From contig CM121341.1 of NCBI GenBank assembly GCA_051530055.1, forward strand, positions 7,006,001 to 7,070,000: a stretch of DNA of 64,000 nt, given 5' to 3'. The notes below the pieces were generated by a model. It was given only the letters and a program-made list of their open reading frames with translations. It did not search any database and was not told the DNA's origin. The DNA comes from Neoechinorhynchus agilis. Taxonomy: Eukaryota > Acanthocephala. Both the position numbers and the translations under genes were made by a program. Positions within the stretch are counted from its first letter, which is position 1; every line of letters starts with the position of its first letter. Below, one piece after another: positions 10,871 to 23,190 of the stretch.

Positions 10871-13688
10871 CTACTGCCTCATTCGTACTAGAACATCGGC
10901 TATTTGAAGTTGAATCTCCTCTCTTGCCTTAATGAACGCTTCCACGACCTTCTGATTGTTCATTCGTCTTACGGAACGACCATTAAGACTGTAGAGAATT
11001 TGGCTAGGTTTTATACCAGCCTTCGCAGCCGGAGACTCGGGCACAACGGATAAAACCGAGTGTTGGTAGACTCGCTTGGTCCCGCAAATCGCAGACGAAA
11101 CAAGCTTCGTTGTGAACGTAACTCCAAAACCACCGGATTCACGCTTTAGCACGACTGAATGAGCACTGGTTAACTGGTGATGGTGGATGTTATTGGCGAG
11201 CGTACCTACTATTGAACCAAGCAACAGACGAGACTTTCTACGTTTATGAAGATGCTCAATAGACGGCAGTTTCTTCATAGTGTTCATTGATTTGCTTCTA
11301 TTGATCACACGAGATCGCAAGCGATCTCGAATGGATGGTTTCGGTGAAATGGTCGACGACGTGGACGACGTTTGAATGATTGTTGAAGGCGAGGACAGAG
11401 ATGCCTTCAATCTCCGTGCTTCGTCCATATCCTGCTCATCATCCAACTCTGGACTAGATGAATTTTCAAGGTTCAGATACTCCGTTGAGCATGAAGAGAA
11501 CGAAAACTCAAAATGGATATCGTCCGTGTTAGTAGAATCGGACTCGAAATTGTCATCCTCAGGTGAAGACTCCAAGGTATTTACGTATTCGTCATCACCA
11601 ACGTATTGATTTCTCGGGATAGTATCGGCTTTCCGCAAAAGAACATGATCCCAATCGAAGTTATAGTACAACGGATGATCCCTCAGTGTTGTTAATCGCA
11701 ATTCCGGAGACCGTCTTAATAGCTGGAGAATGAGATCACGAGCCACATCGTTCTCGAAGTCATCTGGCCACTCAATCATATCTCCGATGATCGACGTAAA
11801 TAAATCATCAACGGAGTTTGCAGTGAAGGGGGTAATTCCAACAAGCATCTCATAAAAGATTATGCCCATCGACCACCAATCAACTGGTTTTCCATAAGGT
11901 CGCCTTAAGATGATTTCCGGCGCCATGTATTGTGGGCTTCCAAGAACTTGTTTATCGTCGAATCGTTGGTCGTCCATGGAGTCCGCTGTTGGCATTGAAG
12001 TGGCCGACGCTGCGACACTCATGATTCCTACTTTACTAAGACCGAAATCACTAAGTTTTATATGCCCAGATGCAGTTATAAGGAGATTCGAAGGCTTATC
12101 GTGTTTTATCTGGACGACACAGCAGTGTTCAGATAAAGCCTCTTTTAAGATCCCGATGGATTATCCCAAACGAGTGAACATATTCTATGGCTAAACTGGT
12201 CTCAGCCATGTATATTGCTGCGAGATCAAGCGGTAAAGTGTAGGTTTCTAGACTGTCCAACAAGGTTCGAACGTCTCCCCCTTCAACATACTCCATTATA
12301 AGATAAAGGTGTTGACTGGTTTCGAATGAACAGAAAAGCGAGACGACAAACGGGTTTTTGGTAAAAGAAAGGATATCGCGTTCAGTGATTACTTGTTTAG
12401 CGACATTTTTTAGCCTTATCATTGATTTACTCATCTTCTTCATCGCCATTTTTGTCTTTGATTTTTCATGTGTGACCAAACATACCGATCCATAGGCACC
12501 GGAACTAAGAGTCCGTAAAACACGAAAATCCCGTTGAGACGGCATCTTGACTTTCTCTATATTACTGAACTTCTCTGGCGTTGGCTCTTTATCAAACCGA
12601 CTGAGATCGACGAGAGAGGAATCAATCAACTGAGATGTAATGTATCTAGCAATCTCAAGCTTACTGATGGAAGTTGCCTCTGACATTATTGTGTTCTCAA
12701 CAATCCCGAGAGTTCGATACATTTGATCCGGGTCTTGGTCTAGACATTCTACCAAATTAGCAGTTCTTGAAATCGCCAATAGCAATTTATTCACACTCGA
12801 TTTCAGATGCTGAAATGCGTCGTGACTTAGGATTTTACATTCGCATTCTTCGACAAGACGCTGAAGTTTGTCTTGAAGATCGGCGAAATAGGTTTTGGAA
12901 AGTTTGAGGCTGGAAGGCGTTGGCGACGAAGGGATCGTATGCATTGAACAACGGAATTGGTCAGCTATACTTGCTATTTCCGCTCTCCTTAGACAATCTT
13001 TAGCTAGTTCAAGAAGTTGTATATGTCCAAATCGAGCACTTGCGTCCTTAAGCTTTGAAGATGAACTTGCTAGAAGATCAGATTGCTCGGCAATAAAGTC
13101 TTTAAGTTTTCGTTGCATCGCTGCTTTGGTAATTGGGAATCTGTCGTTTAGTACTGATGCCCAATTGCATCGTCGTGAGTTGCATACGGGTGATAATCGT
13201 CCGGATGGAGAAATCGCCATGGGTGAATGAGCGCGATTTCCATTACCGTTGTTGCACATGGCACTGAATCCACCAACGACAAAGTCTCCGGACGATGACA
13301 ACGATGAGGAAGATGAGTTTGGATTTTGCTCCCAAAACATTGATATGCTCGTACGTGGACTACTACAGTTCCGTTTGAAATTGTGCTCGTAAAAAGTAGG
13401 ACTGGTGATCGAGGGTCCACTGAGCGATCCTCCTGACCTCCACATTCTCTTCAGCACACTTACATTAAATTGAGGGGATATTGGCGGTTGTATTGGTGAT
13501 TGATTTGAGGTCAGAAATAAAGGGAGTTTTGATTTACGGCTCGCCTTCTGGACGGATGTTGCTGAGGTATGTAGATTCAGTGAAGGACACGAAATGGAGT
13601 TGCGGATAACACGAGGATGCCGTTCTTCATTTTCGAACACTAACTGACCGCTGGATGCGCGTCGTAAAGGCAGCGGATCAGATTGCAT
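10871..13688 (-). CDS. MAST-family Ser/Thr kinase with DUF1908-like, kinase and PDZ regions
   Basis: Microtubule-associated Ser/Thr kinase homologue (relative of C. elegans KIN-4 and vertebrate MAST1-4). In order it has a Ser-rich N-terminus, a DUF1908-like helical region (about residues 170-360), an AGC-type kinase domain (about 385-680) and a C-terminal PDZ (about 825-920). Visible kinase motifs are a glycine loop (SSGAYGSVCLV), AMKKMSKS, FSF-like hinge text EYVEGGD, HRDLK, PSNLL, DFGLSK, GSPQYMAPE and PVDWWSMGI. The GSPQY form replaces the usual GTPEY. Two segments, 13688-12144 and 12094-10871, give 922 residues. The 49 nt between them split the catalytic loop and have no GT-AG ends (see the separate entry). 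A TTTTTTAG acceptor ends at 13694, five nucleotides before the ATG, so this may be a trans-spliced first exon. Vertebrate MASTs are longer, so upstream exons may be missing. Confidence 0.9.
12095..12143 (-). other. 49-nt non-GT-AG insert in the MAST kinase catalytic loop
   Basis: HRDLK ends at 12144 and PSNLLIT begins at 12094 in another frame. The HRDLKPxN loop is invariant in kinases, so the 49 nt between must be absent from the mature message if the gene works. The only dinucleotide choices are AG/AA-type starts, ambiguous because of a short flanking near-repeat (TTAAAAG and GATAAG). The insert can fold: GGCTTTATCTG near its 5' end is complementary to CAGATAAA plus AAGCC near its 3' end. 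Confidence 0.6.
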
Positions 13689-13695
13689 GGAGTCT

Positions 13696-14158
13696 AAAAA
13701 CCGGGTAAGTAGTCGGTTTTAAATGAACGCTAAGTGACTAGATATCTAAAGAAATCTCTACAACATTTAAGGTCACCGAATGCACCATTTTTCTGCGTTT
13801 CTGGTGATATTTAGCGTTGTTTCCATGAATGCGCATGTGAGATAAGACCGACGATTCAGTGTGCCATCTATGAAAGAGCAAATACGGCCTGATTTCATCA
13901 GAAGATACTAGCACTAATGCGTTGGCGCCGAAAAATATGGCTGTTTTGTTGACCATCTTTGTCTCTCATGCGATAAGCGAGGACCAATATAAACGTTACA
14001 TTATCAAAAATGTCATTTATCCGAAACAAGGAAAACATAAAGCTGTCGTTTACATGAGCCAATACGCCAATGATTATGCCGAATAAACATGGATAATTGG
14101 CTCTTAAAGTGTAAAGGACAAATAAGCACCAGTGATCCTGTGTTCAAAACACAACAAA
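13696..14158. other. Upstream spacer of the MAST kinase
   Basis: Holds the acceptor-like TTTTTTAG in front of the kinase start. A 72-codon frame on the minus strand (13738-13956) has no recognisable features and is not called. No promoter motif is recognised. Confidence 0.35.
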
Positions 14159-14159
14159 T

Positions 14160-15128
14160 GCCGGTGACTTTCAATGGAAAAAAAGACAGCTCAAAGTTAG
14201 AATTTTATATTGAAAAATAGAAAGCAAAAACGAATCGGCACAAATCGAACACGGCGACTTTCAATAGAAAAAAGAGCTCAACGTTAGAATTTCATATTGA
14301 AAAATAGAAAGCAAAAACGAATCGGCACAAATCGAACACGGCGACTTTCAATAGAAAAAAGAGCTCAATGTTAGAATTTCATATTGAAAAATAGAAAGCA
14401 AAAACGAATCGGCACAAATCGAACACGAATATTCATTTGATTAAGAAATCTTTGTGGAAAAGGCGAAAAGTTTTGGTCTAAACAAATTGTGCATTTTTTT
14501 CCAGGATTCGTAGGTGACTTTCAATAGAAAAAAGAGCTCAAAGTTAGAATTTCATATTGAGAAATAGAAAGCAAAAACGAATCGGCACAAATCGAACACG
14601 AATATTCATTTGATTAAGAAATCTTTGTGGAAAAGGCGAAAAGTTTTGGTCTAAACAAATTGTGCATTTAAATATTTTCCTGATTTTGTAGGTGACTTTC
14701 AATAGAAAAAAGAGCTCAAAGTTAGAATTTCATATTGAAAAATAGAAAACAAAAACGAATCGGCACAAATCGAACACGGCGACTTTCAATAGAAAAAAGA
14801 GCTCAAAGTTAGAATTTCATATTGAAAAATAGAAAGCAAAAACGAATCGGCACAAATCGAACACGGCGACTTTCAATAGAAAAAAGAGAGCTCAAAGTTA
14901 GAATTTCATATTGAAAAATAGAAAGCAAAAACGAATCGGCACAAATCGAACACGAATATTCATTTGATTAAGAAATCTTTGTGGAAAAGGCGAAAAGTTT
15001 TGGTCTAAACAAATTGTGCATTTTTTCCAGAATTCGTAGGTGACTTTCAATAGAAAAAAGAGCTCAAAGTTAGAATTTCATATTGAAAAATAGAAAGCAA
15101 AAACGAATCGGCACAAATCGAACACTGG
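14160..15128. repeat. Compound satellite with about 88-bp short and 173-178-bp long units
   Basis: The short unit runs from GACTTTCAATAGAAAAAAG to GCACAAATCGAACACG and recurs at about 87-90 bp. Some units carry an additional block of about 86 bp (AATATTCATTTGATTAAG to TTGTGCATTT...TTCGTAGGT). Short and long forms alternate irregularly over about nine units. Confidence 0.9.
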
Positions 15129-15289
15129 GATTCTGATCATGATATTTTTCTAATACTTTAAAAACTGGGACGATTCGTTCATTGCGATTTTCGGTGGTGT
15201 GTTTTGGCGCCATGTGACGTAAAGATCTCTAAACAAAATATATTCAAAAATTGACTGAAATTCCGTGATAAAAAGTGGAATCGATTAAT

Positions 15290-16310
15290 TCGGACTCGGG
15301 ATTCTAAAAACGATATTTTGCCCAAAAACGTTTACAAAAAATGATTTTTCAACTTTAACGAAGAAACTTCAAGTTTGTATTCGATCTCTTTTTGATATTT
15401 AATAAAAATCGTTAATGGTTCTTGTTCTCTAAAGGCAGAAAGTGAGAATTATGGACTCGGAAATCCCGAGATAAAAAGTGGAATTCAAAGACAATTGATA
15501 TTTTGCCAAGAAACGTTTACAAAAAGGATTTTTCAGCTTTAACGAAGAAACTTCAAGTTTGTATTCGATCTCTTTTTGATATTTAATAAAAATCGTTAAT
15601 GTTTCTTGTTCTTTAAAGGCAGAAAGTGAGAATTATGGGCTCGGAAATCCCGAGATAAAAAGTGGAATTCAAAGACAATTGATATTTTGCCCAAAAACGT
15701 TTACAAAAAGGATTTTTCAGCTTTAACGAAGAAACTTCAAGTTTGTATTCGATGTCGTTTTGATATTTAATAAAAATCGTTAATGGTTATTGTTCTCTAA
15801 AGGCAGAAAGTGAGAATTATGGACTCGGAAATCCCGAGATAAAAAGTGGAATTCAAAGACAATTGATATTTTGCCCAAAAACGTTTACAAAAAGGATTTT
15901 TCAGCTTTAACGAAGAAACTTCAAGTTTGTATTCGATGTCGTTTTGATATTTAATAAAAATCGTTAATGGTTATTGTTCTCTAAAGGCAGAAAGTGAGAA
16001 TTATGGACTCGGAAATCCCGAGATAAAAAGTGGAATCGATTAATTCGGCTACATTTGAGTCGGCAATTCAAAGACAATTGATATTTTGCCAAGAAACGTT
16101 TACAAAAAGGATTTTTCAGCTTTAACGAAGAAACTTCAAGTTTGTATTCGATCTCGTTTCGATATTTAATAAAAATCGTTAATGGTTCTTGTTCTCTAAA
16201 GGCAGAAAGTGAGAATTATGGACTCGGAAATCCCGAGATAAAAAGTGGAATTCAAAGACAATTGATATTTTGCCAAAAAACGTTTACAAAAAGGATTTTT
16301 CAACTTTACC
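15290..16310. repeat. 184-bp satellite, about 5.5 copies
   Basis: ACGAAGAAACTTCAAGTTTG recurs at 15358, 15542, 15726 and 15910, i.e. every 184 bp. The last interval is 215 bp because of a 31-bp insert near 16045 (TTCGGCTACATTTGAGTCGG). The array follows the 88-bp satellite almost directly. Confidence 0.9.
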
Positions 16311-16968
16311 ATAAGAACATTGGACTGGTATTCTCAATACAGAACTCGAGTCTTAGTGTGTCTTTGAGAAACCAATGCAGCCCAGCCATTAGTCGTCTCT
16401 CCGGGTGTCCATCATTAGTTGGCGACCTCACAGGCATCCCGAATTGAGGTCTATACAAAGCGATATTATTTATGTGGCTTTCTAAAAGCTCAGAGATGCC
16501 TTCTCCTCATTCTTATTGGACATCTGTCATAAACATATATAAATGAAGACGACGGACATCCGGTTTAAAAAACTGGAATGATTACATTCATCATTACTGA
16601 GTTTCTATTTTTAAGTACTCGCATTATTCAAATTAAAAAAAGATCCGACTAAAGTAACATTGATTTCTCAACCGATTCGGTCTCTCTCAGTTGTCTAAAC
16701 GGTTCAAAGCATTCGTGTTCGTTGATTTCGGTGACAACGCCGATTTTTTTTCGTGTGAAAATAGTTCGAAAAGACACAATATTCGATCATCTTTGGGTTT
16801 TAGAATCGGTGTAAAGCATTTGGAGTCAAATGAAATCCTTGAGGAATGATAGAGTAAGAACTGTTTTGATGTTTTTGTATGGCAGAAAAAGGCACAAGAT
16901 TACAATTCAATTTTCAGACAACAATTAAAAATGTTGATATGTGAGGAGGTACCGGGTGGAAGAGGGCG
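16310..16968. other. Spacer without supported genes
   Basis: AT-rich sequence. Short frames have no recognisable features and no RNA gene is seen. Confidence 0.4.
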
Positions 16969-16969
16969 T

Positions 16970-17110
16970 TTAAATTATTTTTTCGATTAAAGACGTTCGT
17001 CGAACCTCGTCGGGTTCATTTTCAATTTGTTTTTTAGCGTCTATTACTAACAAACTGAGTTGATGAACCCGACGAGTTTCGACGAACGTCTTTAATCGAA
17101 ATAATTCCAA
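16970..17110. repeat. Foldback element with about 45-bp arms
   Basis: The left arm contains CGATTAAAGACGTTCGTCGA followed by a CTCGTCGGGTTCAT block. The right arm is its reverse complement with a few mismatches (ATGAACCCGACGAG then CGACGAACGTCTTTAATCGA). The loop is about 38 bp. This looks like a MITE-type DNA transposon derivative. Related one-armed sequence occurs at 49.99-50.03 kb and inside the 248-bp satellite at 54.5-55.9 kb. Confidence 0.8.
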
Positions 17111-17111
17111 A

Positions 17112-18312
17112 CAACAATTATTTTAATGGTCCTAGATTATGACAACCACAAGTCCAATTTAGAAGCAACAATCGAATATCTTTCAAAATGTGTTTCGGGG
17201 ACAAACGTCCCATACACATCTTAAGGACGGGGACCTACTCTGGATATCTGGTGGCAGAAAGGTGCTTGGGGGAAATACCAAAAACAGTGTCGGATTCATA
17301 AAGGTTTCCCGTATTGTGTGAGATGGATAACTCTATGCTCAAGGTTTCGCTTCGGTTTTCATTGGGAAGGCTACGAAAAAAGAGATGTTCCCTAAAGGAA
17401 ATCAGCATCTGGGGATGCTGGCGACCATATTCAAAAATCAATACCTATATTCGCATCAAGACTAACATAAGTCGCTATTTAGTAGACCAAAGTCGTCAAG
17501 ACAGACTAGTTGGTGACCCCTTAGAACGCCGCTTTGTCAAGGTATTTCGTCCTTGAGTTTCATAACTTCCTTGGACGCTTTCGCTGGATCTCCTTGGAGA
17601 ATACTGTCAACGACGATAACGCCCGTTTGAAGCATTTACAATGAGGAAAACCGTCAGCATAGCGCCGCGCTTTCCATCAAGCCTACGAGGTGTTTAGTAT
17701 CTCACTTGTGATGACTACTTAAATATATCAAAAAGTGTTTTTCAAGTCGATAGTTTAGCTAAGATGTGGGCAGTTTGACCGGCGGGTCAGTGTAGACATG
17801 TAGATTTTTAGATTAAGAATTAGGAAATAAACATCGAACATGAGAACTTCAAACTAAATGAATTGTAGAAAAGCGCTCGATTTATAAAACCCAATAAATG
17901 CCTCGTGAGAAAACTATGAAGTCTTAAAACTTACCCAAAGGAGACTGTACAATCGACGATTCCAGCAGTCTTATCTAGAAAGATTCAAAGTGGCATTTTT
18001 TGAATATCTTTAAAGATTATTTATCTATGAAATCGAATGAACACGATGGTAAAAATAGTCGGCATCAGCTACGATAATCGGAATACCAGTTCGTATCTTA
18101 GAAGATAGCCGATATGAAGATTATAGCCGACGAAACTTAATGAATAAAATAAGGGAATTTAAAAGTCGTTCTCTCAAAAGAGAAATCGGCTCTTTTGGTA
18201 AAGTTCACGATGTATGGCAGCAGCTGACTAAAAGAAATCTCAGTTTCAAATCTTTTTGCGAAACGAAGAGCAAACTCGATTTATACACTGGTTCAATTGG
18301 TGACAAACCATG
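17112..18312. other. Gene-free spacer
   Basis: Overlapping short frames on both strands around 17235-17556 show no family features. No repeat or RNA gene is recognised. Confidence 0.4.
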
Positions 18313-18314
18313 AA

Positions 18315-18490
18315 TGTGGAAGTGGGGAAAAATTATATATCTAGAAATCACTTCTAATCGCGCTGGACTTCTTTAGTCAATTATTGTTTGTAAGTTTTTA
18401 AATATTCGAGTTCGTGAGCAATAATTGACTGAAGAAGTACAGCGCGATTGGAAGTGATTTTTAGATATATAATGTTTCCCCACTTCCACA
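18315..18490. repeat. Foldback element, 176 bp with about 70-bp arms
   Basis: The outer ends TGTGGAAGTGGGGAAA and TTTCCCCACTTCCACA are perfect complements. The complementarity continues inward through ATATATCTAGAAATCACTTC and GCGCGAT...GACT.AA with few mismatches, leaving a loop of about 30 bp. This is a typical MITE-like palindrome without coding capacity. Confidence 0.85.
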
Positions 18491-18494
18491 GAAT

Positions 18495-18950
18495 CAATAA
18501 TAAGATGCAAATTTTCCGCTCGTTTATATAAAGACAATTCCGGATCTCATGGGACCTTTTTTGCTTTAGGAACAATATTTACGATAAGTCATATCGAGAG
18601 AAAATCCATATCGGGATTGTAAATTTTGATTTGTGGTGAATATACTCGCCCGGTAAAAAATCATTTTATTGTTCGCGAAATAATCATTGCTTGTAAGTTT
18701 ATTGCAATATTGATTATTTCGTCAAAAGAGTTTTTCTCTTAGAGTAAGTTGAATTTTTTGGTAGGCCAAAACTGGACATTCGATAATTTTTTGGTAACAT
18801 TCAAAAAAAATTTTTTGGATCGATCAAATCTTAAGTTCTAAAGTCTCAGTTGAAAACGTTTGGAAATCTAAAATAAGTGAACCGAATACGGCCACATTAA
18901 AATGCTTAGTTTTTAAAGATAGTGTTTATATTGCCGAACATTTACCATCC
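18495..18950. other. Spacer with a small hairpin
   Basis: Contains a short hairpin near 18680-18725 (CGAAATAATCA paired with TGATTATTTCG) and otherwise no features. Confidence 0.4.
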
Positions 18951-21900
18951 TGATAGGCGGAATAAAAATTAAAGGAATTTTTGGGTTAAATCTGAATGTT
19001 TTCGGCACAATGTTCTCCGGAAACAATTGGATTTAACCAAAAAATTCTTTAATTTTTATTCCACCACAAATCAAAATATGAAAATAATTCAATGTTCAAA
19101 CATTTAAAAGCATATAAAATAATTCATAAAAAAATACTTGAAGAAGATTCTCTAAAATGAAACGGCCAGGTTCAAAGTCTTAGTTTTTAACGATAGTGTT
19201 TTATTGCGCTTTATAAAAGAAACGGTAAAAGTGTGACTGAGAAGTCTCTTCTCAACATTCGTTTTATGGCGGAATAAAAATTAAAGGAATTTTTGGGTTA
19301 AATCCGAATGTTTTCGGCACAATGTTCTCCGGAAACAATTGGATTTAACCAAAAAATTCTTTAATTTTTATTCCACCACAAATCAAAATATGAAAATAAT
19401 TCAATGTTCAAGCATTTAAAATCATGCAAAATAATTCATAAAAAATACTTGAAGAAGATTCTCTAAAATGAAACGGCCAGGTTCAAATTCTTAGTTTTTA
19501 ACGATAGTTTTTTATTGCGCTTTATAAAAGAAACGGTAAAAGTGTGACTGAAAAGTCCCTTCTCAACATTCGTTTTATGGCGGAATAAAAATTAAAGGAA
19601 TTTTTGGGTTAAATCCGAATGTTTTCGGCACAATGTTCTCCGGAAACAATTGGATTTAACCAAAAAAATTCTTTAATTTTTATTCCACCACAAATCAAAA
19701 TATGAAAATAATTCAATGTTCAAACATTTAAAATCATGTAAAATAATTCATAAAAAATACTTGAAGAAGATTCTCTAAAATGAAACGGCCAGGTTCAAAT
19801 GCTTAGTTTTTAACGATAGTTTTTTATTGCGCTTTATAAAAGAAACGGTAAAAGTGTGACTGAGAAGTCTCTTCTCAACATTCGTTTTATGGCGGAATAA
19901 AAATTAAAGGAATTTTTGGGTTAAATCCGAATGTTTTCGGCACGATGTTCTCCGGAAACAATTGGATTTAACCAAAAAATTCTTTAATTTTATTCCACCA
20001 CAAATCAAAATATGAAAATAATTCAATGTTCAAGCATTTAAAATCATGCAAAATAATTCATAAAAAATACTTGAAGAAGATTCTCTAAAATGAAACGGCC
20101 AGGTTCAAATGCTTAGTTTTTAACGATAGTTTTTTATTGCGCTTTATAAAAGAAACGGTAAAAGTGTGACTGAGAAGTCCCTTCTCAACATTCGTTTTAT
20201 GGCGGAATAAAAATTAAAGGAATTTTTGGGTTAAATCTGAATGTTTTCGGCACAATGTTCTCCGGAAACAATTGGATTTAACCAAAAAAATCTTTAATTT
20301 TTATTCCACCACAAATCAAAATATGAAAATAATTCAATGTTCAAACATTTAAAAGCATATAAAATAATTCATAAAAAAATACTTGAAGAAGTTCTCTAAA
20401 ATGAAACGGCCAGGTTCAAATGCTTAGTTTTTAACGATAGTGTTTTATTGCGCTTTATAAAAGAAACGGTAAAAGTGTGACTGAAAAGTCCTTCTCAACA
20501 TTCGTTTTATGGCGGAATAAAAATTAAAGGAATTTTTGGGTTAAATCCGAATGTTTTCGGCACAATGTTCTCCGGAAACAATTGGATTTAACCAAAAAAA
20601 TCTTTAATTTTTATTCCACCACAAATCAAAATATGAAAATAATTCAATGTTCAAACATTTAAAAGCATATAAAATAATTCATAAAAAAATACTTGAAGAA
20701 GATTCTCTAAAATGAAACGGCCAGGTTCAAATGCTTAGTTTTTAACGATAGTTTTTTATTGCGCTTTATAAAAGAAACGGTAAAAGTGTGACTGAGAAGT
20801 CTCTTCTCAACATTCGTTTTATGGCGGAATAAAAATTAAAGGAATTTTTGGGTTAAATCCGAATGTTTTCGGCACAATGTTCTCCGGAAACAATTGGATT
20901 TAACCAAAAAAATTTTTAATTTTTATTCCACCACAAATCAAAATATGAAAATAATTCAATGTTCAAACATTTAAAATCATGTAAAATAATTCATAAAAAA
21001 TACTTGAAGAAGATTCTCTAAAATGAAACGGCCAGGTTCAAATGCTTAGTTTTTAACGATAGTTTTTTATTGCGCTTTATAAAAGAAACGGTAAAAGTGT
21101 GACTGAGAAGTCTCTTCTCAACATTCGTTTTATGGCGGAATAAAAATTAAAGGAATTTTTGGGTTAAATCTGAATGTTTTCGGCACAATGTTCTCCGAAA
21201 ACAATTGGATTTTACCAAAAAATTCTTTAATTTTATTCCACCACAAATCAAAATATGAAAATAATTCAATGTTCAAACATTTAAAATCATATAAAATAAT
21301 TCATAAAAAATGCTTGAAGAAGGTTCTCTAAAATGAAACGGCCAGGTTCAAATGCTTAGTTTTTAACGATAGTTTTTTATTGCGCTTTATAAAAGAAACG
21401 GTAAAAGTGTGACTGAGAAGTCTCTTCTCAACATTCGTTTTATGGCGGAATAAAAATTAAAGGAATTTTTGGGTTAAATCGAATGTTTTCGGCACAATGT
21501 TCTCCGGAAACAATTGGATTTAACAAAAATTTTTAATTTTATTCCACCACAAATCAAAATATGAAAATATTCAATGTTCAACATTTAAAACATAAAATAA
21601 TTCATAAAAAATCTTGAAGAAGTTCTCTAAAATGAAACGGCCAGGTTCAAATGCTTAGTTTTTAACGATAGTTTTATTGCTTGGGTGTAAACGTTGTTGG
21701 TTGAAGGTAAAAGTGACTGAAAGTCTTCTCAACATTCGTTTTATGGCGGAATAAAAATTAAAGGAATTTTTGGGTTAAATCTGAATGTTTTCGCACAATG
21801 TTCTCCGGAAACAATTGGATTTAACCAAAAAATTTTTAATTTTATTCCACCACAAATCAAAATATGAAAATAATTCAATGTTCAATTTTTTTTAAAATCT

Positions 21901-22450
21901 TGAAAGTTCTTAAAATGAACGGCAGGTTCAAACTTAGTTTTTAACGATAGTTTTTATTGCGCTTTATAAAAGAAACGGTAAAAGTGTGACTGAAAGTCTC
22001 TTCTCAACATTCGTTTTATGGCGGAATAAAAATTAAAGGAATTTTTGGGTTAAATCGAATGTTTTCGGCACATGTTCTCCGAAACAATTGGATTTACAAA
22101 AAATTTTTAATTTTATTCCACAAATCAAAATATGAAAATAATTCAATGTTCAAGCATTTAAAATCATGCAAAATAATTCATAAAAAATACTTGAAGAAGG
22201 TTCTCTAAAATGAAACGGCCAGGTTCAAATGCTTAGTTTTTAACGATAGTTTTTTATTGCGCTTTATAAAAGAAACGGTAAAAGTTTGACTGAGAAGTCT
22301 CTTCTCAACATTCGTTTTATGGCGGAATAAAAATTAAAGGAATTTTTGGGTTAAATCTGAATGTTCACAATGTTCTCCGGAAACAATTGGATTTAACCAA
22401 AAAATTCCTAATCATGCAAAATAATTCATAAAAAATGCTTGAAGAAGATT
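18950..22450. repeat. 311-bp satellite whose unit contains a 105-bp foldback, about 11 copies
   Basis: GGCGGAATAAAAATTAAAGG recurs every 310-312 bp (for example 19268, 19579, 19891, 20201 and 20511). In every unit this start is the left arm of a long inverted repeat: GGAATAAAAATTAAAGGAAT pairs with the CTTTAATTTTTATTCC region about 100 bp on, with GGGTTAAATCC facing GGATTTAACC. The foldback looks like a MITE caught up in a tandem array. Units between about 21480 and 22130 have many 1-2 bp losses compared with their neighbours. Confidence 0.92.
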
Positions 22451-23190
22451 CTCTAGAATGAAAATGATAAAAAGACGTAAAGTTGCTTCACATCGGAGAA
22501 TCAAAAGTGTATAAAATGCAATTTTTGAAGCAATCTAAGAAAATCTATGTAACCCTAAGAGTCCAGATACTCCATGCTCGCGTTTCTGGACACCATAGAA
22601 CCAATCAAAAATCAGCTAAATTCATTAATGGCAATCGATCGTACCAATGAATTCGACTGCGAACAAATGTCGAAAACACGTTTTATAGGACTTTGTGAGA
22701 ACCGTAGAAATCGATCTGTTCAAAAACGAATATCGTGTTGTAGACTTATTCCTTTGAGACTAGGAGTTATGTGTTTTGAGGTAAACATTAAAATAAGCTT
22801 TTCTTCAAGAAAGCGCGCTTAGTGTATATGCGTTGCTCCGTCATTGAACGTTTATAAGAAACTGATACGAGCATGAACATTGTTGAGTGGGTAAGGCTCC
22901 ATCTTTTAACGATTTCGTGAGATTTGGGGTCGGTCCTTGAAGTCGAATGAGCGATTATGGACACCACTGGCGGCAGCAACGAATTGGGTCATTTTACTAT
23001 TAAATAAAAAATCTATTTGTAAAAATACCTGAAAAAATTTCGCAGTATCAGCGGAAATTTCTTTGAGTTAAAACATTTTAAAATGAGACCAAAAGCGGAC
23101 CCATCTATCGCCGATAATTTACTTATATATCCCGGGCGATTGGCAGGGAATGGTGTTTCCACGGACAATGCGAAGGAGAAAGATTTTCTT
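22450..23190. other. Spacer between two satellites
   Basis: Short frames at 22574-22822 (+) and 22788-22979 (-) have no recognised features. No gene is called. Confidence 0.4.

Noticed and set aside
13738-13956. 72-codon frame upstream of the MAST gene as a possible first exon
   Set aside because: No acceptor/donor pair joins it convincingly and no MAST-like features are visible.
17235-17556. Overlapping frames on both strands near 17.3 kb
   Set aside because: No recognisable motif, start context or splice signals.
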